From Branchiostoma lanceolatum (Eukaryota > Chordata > Leptocardii > Amphioxiformes > Branchiostomatidae), in assembly GCF_035083965.1 (NCBI RefSeq), contig NC_089730.1, positions 16,785,242-16,849,241 of the forward strand: a stretch of DNA of 64,000 nt, in the 5' to 3' direction. The translations under genes and the position numbers were made by a program. How positions within the stretch are numbered: position 1 is the stretch's first letter; each line of letters starts with the position of its first letter. The notes beneath the pieces were generated by a model. It made no database searches. It was not told the origin of the DNA and was given only the letters and a program-made list of their open reading frames with translations. Positions 58,101-64,000 of the stretch are shown piece after piece.

Positions 58101-60238
58101 CGTCCCTTGGTTTGTAAACAATTGTCTAGAAGTTTTTTTTCAACGGAGGTCTTGACCTTTGACTTTTCGCATATGCACACTTGGAACTGTGGGTTAGCTT
58201 ATTAAAAACCCGCTTACACTCAAGGTGAGGCCACGCTGTATTTTTCTTACACTGTTCTCCCTCCCTCCCTCCCTCCCTCCCTCCCTCCCTCCCTCCCTCC
58301 CTCCCTCCCTCCCTCCCTCCCTCCCTCCCTCCCTCCCTCCCTCCCTCCCTCCCTCCCTCCCTCCCTCCCTCCCTCCCTCCCTCCCTCCCTCCCTCCCTCC
58401 CTCCCTCCCTCCCTCCCTCCCTCCCTCCCTCCCTCCCTCCCCCACTCCCTCCCTCCCTCCCTCACTCTCTCCCATAGCTTAGTCAGCCGTAGGGGCAGCA
58501 AAGCGTTCAGCAAAGGTTCTCCACTGCTGGCGATCTTCTGTTAATATATATATTGTGTGTGTATATATGAAGCAATAAGCGCTGTAGATTGATATTGAGA
58601 TCGAATCTTTATGGAATCTGTGCTAGGTTCAAGCTGAGCTGGACAGTGTCCTTGGAACAGACCACGACGTGCCCACCCTGGCCCACAGGTCCCAGCTCCC
58701 GTATACCGAGGCAACTATCATGGAGATCATGCGCATCAGGGCCATCGCTCCCCTTAGTGTGCCTCACGCGACTACCGAGGATACGACTTTCCGAGGCTAC
58801 ACTATCCCAGCAAAAACGCAGGTAGCTTAACAGTACATGAAAAGGACACATTTAATACAATATCACAATATGAAATGGTTATAGTTACCTAGACTATCCA
58901 TCAGATCAGTGTGCTTGAGCTTGTACTTATGCATATAATCGTCTCTATTGTATGTCCACAAATCAATTCAATTCTCCTTAGATCCAAGTATCACATACTA
59001 GCATCTTAGCATGAAAGTTCATCTGTGTTGGTAGAATTCATTATTAACAAGACTAAACTTTTCGTCCAACACTGTAAGAGAAATTGGGACTTACCCCAAA
59101 TTTTCGGTTGACTCCATCAACCCTGTTCACGGAATGACCCGGCTACAGCAAGAGGAGTAAAGGAGGCAATCTACATCATAGCCCACAGACCTACCTTGAA
59201 TAGAGACGGGGAGAGACACAAGTTATCTGGCGCGTATGACCCGCTGCTGCGATCATGTGTCGCTGACGTCACGTTGCAGTAGCCGGGTCATATCGTGAAC
59301 AGGGTTGATGGAGTCAACCGAAAATTTGGGGTAAATCCCAATTTTTGTTACAGTGTTGGACTAAAAGTTTAGTCTTGTTAATAATACCAGCATCTTGTTT
59401 AGCTAGTTTGATTTCTTTTCATTGTGAAGGTTCTTAGCAACATATGGTCAGCTCAGATGGACCCGGAATTTTGGCCGGACCCAGACAAGTTTGACCCCCG
59501 TCGGTTCCTGGACTGTAACGGAAGAGTGGTCAGCAGGCCGGAATCCTTCTTGCCCTTTTCTACCGGTGAGTTATTAACCCGTGGTGGGCAAATGGGTTGT
59601 GACAACACACAGAGCATATTGGTCTTATGAAATGCTCGATAATTGGTAGATGGTTTAGTTTTGCTACTTTTTCTAATTAATTCACATTACAAAAGGTACA
59701 GTCACGTCATCGTGAGACACATCCTCTCACTGGACAGCTGTCAGCCAATCAGAGACTCCCACTCCTGTTGTTGGGAGAACGTTATCAGTCAATCATGTTG
59801 CCTTTTGACTGTAATTATAAGTGACAACGTGATTGACTGGTAACTAGTCAACACCCTTCTGGGCCGTTGTGGCGGGGAGTTTCTGATTGGCTGACGGCTG
59901 AGAGGATATTGAAACAACGCCGTTTCCATGTGTTTGGGTATAAACACAGTTGGTCAAAGTTCCATTTATATTTGGTCATGGAAAGCTCGTCACAGGGGCT
60001 TCAAAATACAATATCTAATGCCATGATTTGTTACCATACACGTGCTTTTAACATTACAGGCCGTCGTGTCTGCCTCGGCGAGCAGCTGGCTAAGATGGAG
60101 CTCTTTCTGATCTTCTCTTCCCTGATGAAGCACTTCACCTTCAAGTTGCCAGAGGGCGCCGCAGCACCCTCGACCGATGGCACCATGGGAGTAGTTTTGA
60201 AACCACCAACAGTAAAGCTTTGCATCTCCCGGCGTTAG
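55108..60238 (+). CDS. CYP-F, CYP2U-like cytochrome P450
   Basis: Seven exons: 55108-55477, 56568-56710, 57219-57432, 57741-58021, 58627-58821, 59430-59565 and 60060-60238. The product is 505 aa. The start MSAVWSIVYSLFSSHLTVQT matches CYP-D. Exon 4 is 281 bases rather than 284: one in-frame codon is missing (IDLILELQIQ against IDLILIELQIQ in CYP-E). The I-helix AGMETT is at 311-316, with NT instead of TT just after, ExxR (EIMR) at 369-372 and heme Cys451. IIQNLF replaces IIQDLF. The exon 2 donor is GTATTT, weaker than the GTATGT of its paralogues, so splicing there deserves a check. Its spacer and promoter belong to the CYP-C/CYP-D type. The downstream flank is shared with CYP-E but interrupted by a 1.86 kb insertion. 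Confidence 0.92.
55765..56340. mobile_element. Insertion in intron 1 of CYP-F (shared with CYP-E)
   Basis: The same insertion as 47567-48130, starting TCTCCAAGCAGAGGTTTCGA with a poly-G run at about 55785-55798. It is absent from CYP-D. Confidence 0.6.
58256..58541 (-). mobile_element. LINE 3' fragment with GGGA-type tail, CYP-F intron 4
   Basis: Orthologous to the CYP-D and CYP-E fragments, but the coding remnant is cut to 58474-58541 by an internal deletion. The tail is now a (TCCC)n tract of about 190 bases (58256-58440), where D and E have (TCAC)n. Long Pro-Ser and Gly-Arg frames across it are artefacts. Confidence 0.75.
59040..59385. mobile_element. Long-TIR MITE in CYP-F intron 5
   Basis: Orthologous to 43650-43993 and 51665-52010, with the ATTATTAACAAG...CTTGTTAATAAT ends intact. 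The centre keeps TGACGTCA but has CATGTG where D and E have CACGTG. Confidence 0.85.
59735..59900. mobile_element. CCAAT-rich inverted-repeat element, CYP-F intron 6
   Basis: The same element as 44355-44507 and 52358-52529, with ends CAGCTGTCAGCCAATCAG and CTGATTGGCTGACGGCTG. Confidence 0.6.
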
Positions 60239-60358
60239 GATAGTCGTTCGATATTTGTCTCTACAGGTACCAATCATTATATTTTCATTCATTCATTGTA
60301 TCATTGCTGCCGACATGTATTGACACTAGCAATGTCGGTTAGCACCATCAAATTGAAA

Positions 60359-62219
60359 ACAAGAGTTCTACGACCTCATACCTTCGCGAAATGATTTTGA
60401 CCTTTATGACTGACGTATTAGGAGTGTTTTTCATCAATCAAAAATCATACCAGTTGATCCTCCTCACCCAAATAACATAAGTTGTCCAAACCTCCTTGTT
60501 ATGATTATGAGCTTAACAAAGAAGGTTATGCTAACATTTTTCATCAATAATGCAAATAAGCTCCTTATTAGCATAATTTGATTCAATGGTGTTCACATTC
60601 ACACAACTTCTAAATGCAACAAGTATGAAATTGCCGTTATTTACTAGTATGGAATGATAGTAGTTTCTCATGAATTATGCAAATTAGGCCTACATTTGCA
60701 TAATTTCTATCTATTGACATTCCTCTCTTCCTCAGTTACAAATGTCACATATTTGAATAGTCATATCATGGAACACAGCAGGTTTTTAAAATTGCCTCAT
60801 TAATTATAATCTGATTTGCATAATTATCATCCAATCATACAAAGCATCACATAAGCTATCTACATACCAAAAATCATGACCATCCATCAAGCCCATCTCG
60901 AGTTATATTATTTTCTCATTGATTATGTAAATGAGGTTCTCATTTGCATAGCTGATATCTATTAATATTTCTCTCTTCCTCAGTTACATATGTCACATGT
61001 TTGCGAGTCCTATCATGGAAATTGATGAATGTATAAACTTTCCTCATTAATCATCCAAATTAGTTACTGATTTGCATAATAAGTATCCAATCATGTACAT
61101 CATCGCTCAAGCTATGTACATGCAAAAAATCATGACCTTCCATCAAGCCCTTCTTGAGTTATTCCCTTTCAAAGTCTGAAGCAAAACCTACCCCTGCAGT
61201 TCCAAAAAAGTTGCTAGGGGGCCCAAGCCTATACCACTTACTCTCTGCCCAACGAGCTATCTACCACTCAAAAATCAGTTCCATAGCATGTCCACAACAC
61301 GAGATATCATAACATGAAGTTCCGCTGCAGTACCGTAACAAGCCGATAGGGGGCCCAAAATCTAATCATTTTCAGGTTTCATCGAGACCTACCAACATAC
61401 CAAATACCAAGACAATCCTTCCAAGAATTCTCGACTTATCGTGTTCACTAACAGACACACAGACATGCTCGGTATTCCCATGCTGTGGCACTGCATTAAT
61501 GACTGTTCTTACTCATATAAGGCCGTGTATATCCAACTTTGGTCAAAATTTGTATGTTTCAGTCTTTTAATTGGTGTAAGGAGATATCTTTGTGGTTTGG
61601 TTTCACATGCTCCGAGTGGACTCTTCCAGGCTGGGAGTAGGTCAAAGTTGACGATTGTTTTCGTCTGTCAGCTGTTACGAGAGAACGAGCTGGTCAACTG
61701 TCTATTTTCTTTGCATGATTCTAAAGTAGACAGATGTGGCTTTCTGGTGCATAAGAATTTTTGGGGCTTGCAATTAAGGTGAATCCTTTTCTGAGCCCTT
61801 GTTTTAGTGCTTTAAAGCATTACTGCCTATATGGGCAAGCCTATCTCTTGTATCTGCCCTACAGCTGGCTGATAGCCAATTTGTCCCTGGCAGCTGCAGT
61901 ACATGTAACTGACGTTTCCTGCCTGCCTCATGACCCCTCATGACCCCTCATGACCAACTTTGCCCCCCATCTCATATATCCCCGTCGCAACCAGAACGCA
62001 TAGTAAAGCATACAATTGAACACATTTTTACACTTTTCTCGTTAATTATGCAAAACACTTCGCCCAAAATCTAATCATCTTGAGATTTGCCACATACACA
62101 CCGACACACCAACTACGACAACAAACCATCCAGGCGTTCTCGACTTATTCTGTTCACTAACAGACACACAGACAAGCACCGTCGAATAACCTTCTCGACG
62201 AAACCATTCGTCGCGAAGG
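60359..62219. mobile_element. 1.86-kb insertion in the CYP-F 3' flank
   Basis: The flanks AGCACCATCAAATTGAAAA and ATGAATGCACGTATGAATCG are contiguous after CYP-E (52971-53000) but separated here. Near the ends are ACCTTCGCGAA (about 60380) and TTCGTCGCGAAGGT (62207-62220), in inverted orientation. The interior holds repeated modules with ATGCAAAT/ATTTGCAT, and ACAGACACACAGACA occurs twice. It resembles the repeat in CYP-C intron 2. It has no transposase frame, so it is non-autonomous. Confidence 0.7.
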
Positions 62220-62682
62220 TAATGAATGCACGTATGAATCGTATTATATTCTATTTCTATTAACTATATTGTATACAATGTATCAGCCTGGTATTTTATG
62301 AGATATACCTTTATATAGCCAATGTTAGAAATTGGTGGAGAGGAGGTGGTCGTAATTTAGACAGTTCTAAGGTTTGGTTTGTTGTGTGAAAGTTGGACCA
62401 CGTTCCACAGTTACCATTTCATTTGGCTTTAGGATTAAAGTGAAATTACTCTCTTATTCATGATTCGAACGTAAGATTGGTGTTGTAAGTAGCGTTACCT
62501 TTATGGTTTCCAGATAGATAGAAGTTTAGGGCGAAGGACGCCCTCACTAGATAGCTTTAAACAACACCTGCAGTTAGGTATGCAAAGGTTAGGTGTGACA
62601 TGTCGTTTAGTGTAATATAACCAGCTGCTGCTGTGCGAAGCTGGTGTGTTACGCCGAAAGGCTGTTATATCGGCTATATAGA

Positions 62683-62965
62683 AGAATATGAACTTTATTG
62701 CACGGCAATTGTACATGGTACAAAGTATGTCAAGAATTAGTAAACATAATACAAAGAAGAAGTATAGAATAAAACTTAACTCCTAATTACTAATACAATA
62801 CAATTAGGGCTAGCATACGTTTTTGTTATAGTGTAACACTAACGGGTATAATCGAGTTGGTTTAATCATTAGTTTCGGTATTTTTTCTAATGTGAAAGCA
62901 GTCGTTTAGATATTTACCTATTTTCGCATTGTGGGGATTGTTGCATTTGAATATATACTCAAAAA
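62683..62965 (-). mobile_element. Retroelement 3' end in the CYP-F downstream flank
   Basis: These roughly 280 bases are missing from the homologous CYP-E flank. On the minus strand the sequence ends GCCGTGCAATAAAGTTCATA, as expected of a LINE or SINE 3' end with an AATAAA signal. There is no coding sequence. Confidence 0.55.
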
Positions 62966-63082
62966 CAAAAGTTGTTGATGCAGTTTAGCCTATTTCCGCT
63001 AGGTCGAAGGCATAAAAGGACTGCAGTCATACAATTGAAAATGCGCCTTTTGGTAATTCAATGTAGAATGGTGTGTTTTCAA

Positions 63083-63350
63083 GTACATCATGATCATCAT
63101 CTTCGCCGAGAAGATTATGTTCTTGGTTACTCCAGCTGCCGGGTGGGTCTGTATGAATGTCAAGAGCATAACTTGAGAAACCTTTGATGGATCTTCACGA
63201 TTTTCGGTGGGTATGCAAAGGAAGGTCAAGTTCGAAAATGGTTTACCTGGCATTTTCCAACAGTACTACAGAGGACTTTGCATTTTTGTGTGTTTGCATG
63301 TAGGCAAAAAAAGTGACGGAAACGTTGATGGATCTTCATAATTTTTTTGG
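63083..63350. repeat. Dispersed repeat, second copy
   Basis: It starts ATCATCTTCGCCGAGAAGAT and follows 32345-32610 closely, including GGTCAAGTTCGAAAA and AAGTGACGG blocks. It marks the point where the CYP-F flank stops matching the CYP-E flank. Confidence 0.6.
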
Positions 63351-64000
63351 TTCTTTTCTTTAGCATGTAGTAGTACGTTTTATGCGAGTTCTGTTCTTAA
63401 TCTGAAAGTAAATTGCAGTTTTACATACATGAATAAAAAAGTTTGGAAAACTTGCATTGTATGATGCCTGACTATCTTTTAAATAGTATGATTTAACACT
63501 CGAGTTTTTTTTCTGTCAGACAAAAATATATGTCTATATGGATTTGTATGGTACACGCAGTAGTTTGGGCTGTTTTCCGTGTTAGAAGACTACGCCTATT
63601 ACATAAATCATTAACTTTTTTATTCCTTATGATCAGTTCAAATGTCAATGACCCCACCGTGACGCATGTGGTGAATAAACACCACGCCTTGTTTGTTGAC
63701 TTTCTCCCACACGTCACCGTCGTCATATGTTCCCATGGAGTCACTAGCGGATAAACTATATGTCAGTGTAATTTTTCGGTTCAGTTAAACGGCCAGATAT
63801 GTAATGATGTCATCACAATTTTACAAGGGGAGTCACAAACTGTTTGAAAATAAAAGTGTATGATGGTCGCTAAAGATAACATGAGGAATTGCCGCCAAGC
63901 AGAGGTTAAGTGAGGTCATGGGATTAAAGTTCGTCACAGAGTGCCATGTGACTATTTCATGTACTTCTGTTCAAAGACACTCTTTGAAAAACACACATCC

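Larger units (their letters stand above)
60239..64000. other. Region downstream of CYP-F
   Basis: No gene is supported. The layout is CYP-E-type 3' flank (60239-60358 and 62220-63015) interrupted by the 1.86 kb and 0.28 kb insertions, then a dispersed repeat (63083-63350). The final 650 bases show nothing recognised; a frame at 63530-63754 has no family resemblance. No seventh P450 exon begins before the window ends. Confidence 0.5.

Noticed and set aside
58194-58513. Gly-Arg and Pro-Ser repeat proteins in CYP-F intron 4
   Set aside because: They are translations of the (TCCC)n tract on both strands inside an intron.

Overview
The window looks like nuclear DNA of an invertebrate chordate. 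Amphioxus (Branchiostoma) is my best guess, inferred from protein types and repeat content, not from a database match. Genes are split by GT-AG introns and the spacers are AT-rich. Small inverted-repeat transposons, tRNA-derived SINEs and 5'-truncated LINEs are common. I joined exons by hand from splice sites, reading phase and comparison between paralogues.

Layout: (1) 88-2146, minus strand: the first two coding exons of SURF4, an ER cargo receptor; the rest lies left of the window. (2) 3458-12559, minus strand: three tandem two-exon class A GPCR genes (343, 344 and 343 aa). They resemble prostanoid receptors in TM3, ECL2 and TM7, and all share one phase-0 intron at the end of TM6. (3) 14277-60238: six intact seven-exon cytochrome P450 genes of CYP2 type, closest from memory to CYP2U1. 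CYP-A is on the minus strand, head-to-head with CYP-B; CYP-B to CYP-F are on the plus strand. Predicted lengths are 503, 499, 506, 506, 501 and 505 aa. All splice phases agree, and each gene keeps the membrane anchor, Pro-rich hinge, I-helix, ExxR, PERF-like and Cys-heme motifs. The main exception is CYP-D, whose I-helix threonine reads as lysine.

Shared insertions date the P450 duplications. A, B and C share an inverted-repeat element in intron 3. D, E and F share a LINE 3' fragment in intron 4 and a long-TIR element in intron 5. E and F share further insertions in introns 1 and 2. The 3' flank and spacer after CYP-B are repeated after CYP-E, and exon 1 types do not follow the tree of the other exons, so block duplication and exon-1 exchange are likely.

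Function (inference): the P450s are probably ER-bound monooxygenases acting on fatty acids or other lipophilic compounds, and the receptors may sense lipid mediators. Their adjacency is worth testing but proves nothing. The intergenic space (about 18 kb) is mostly repeats. I found no stand-alone tRNA or rRNA gene, no CRISPR and no viral gene.
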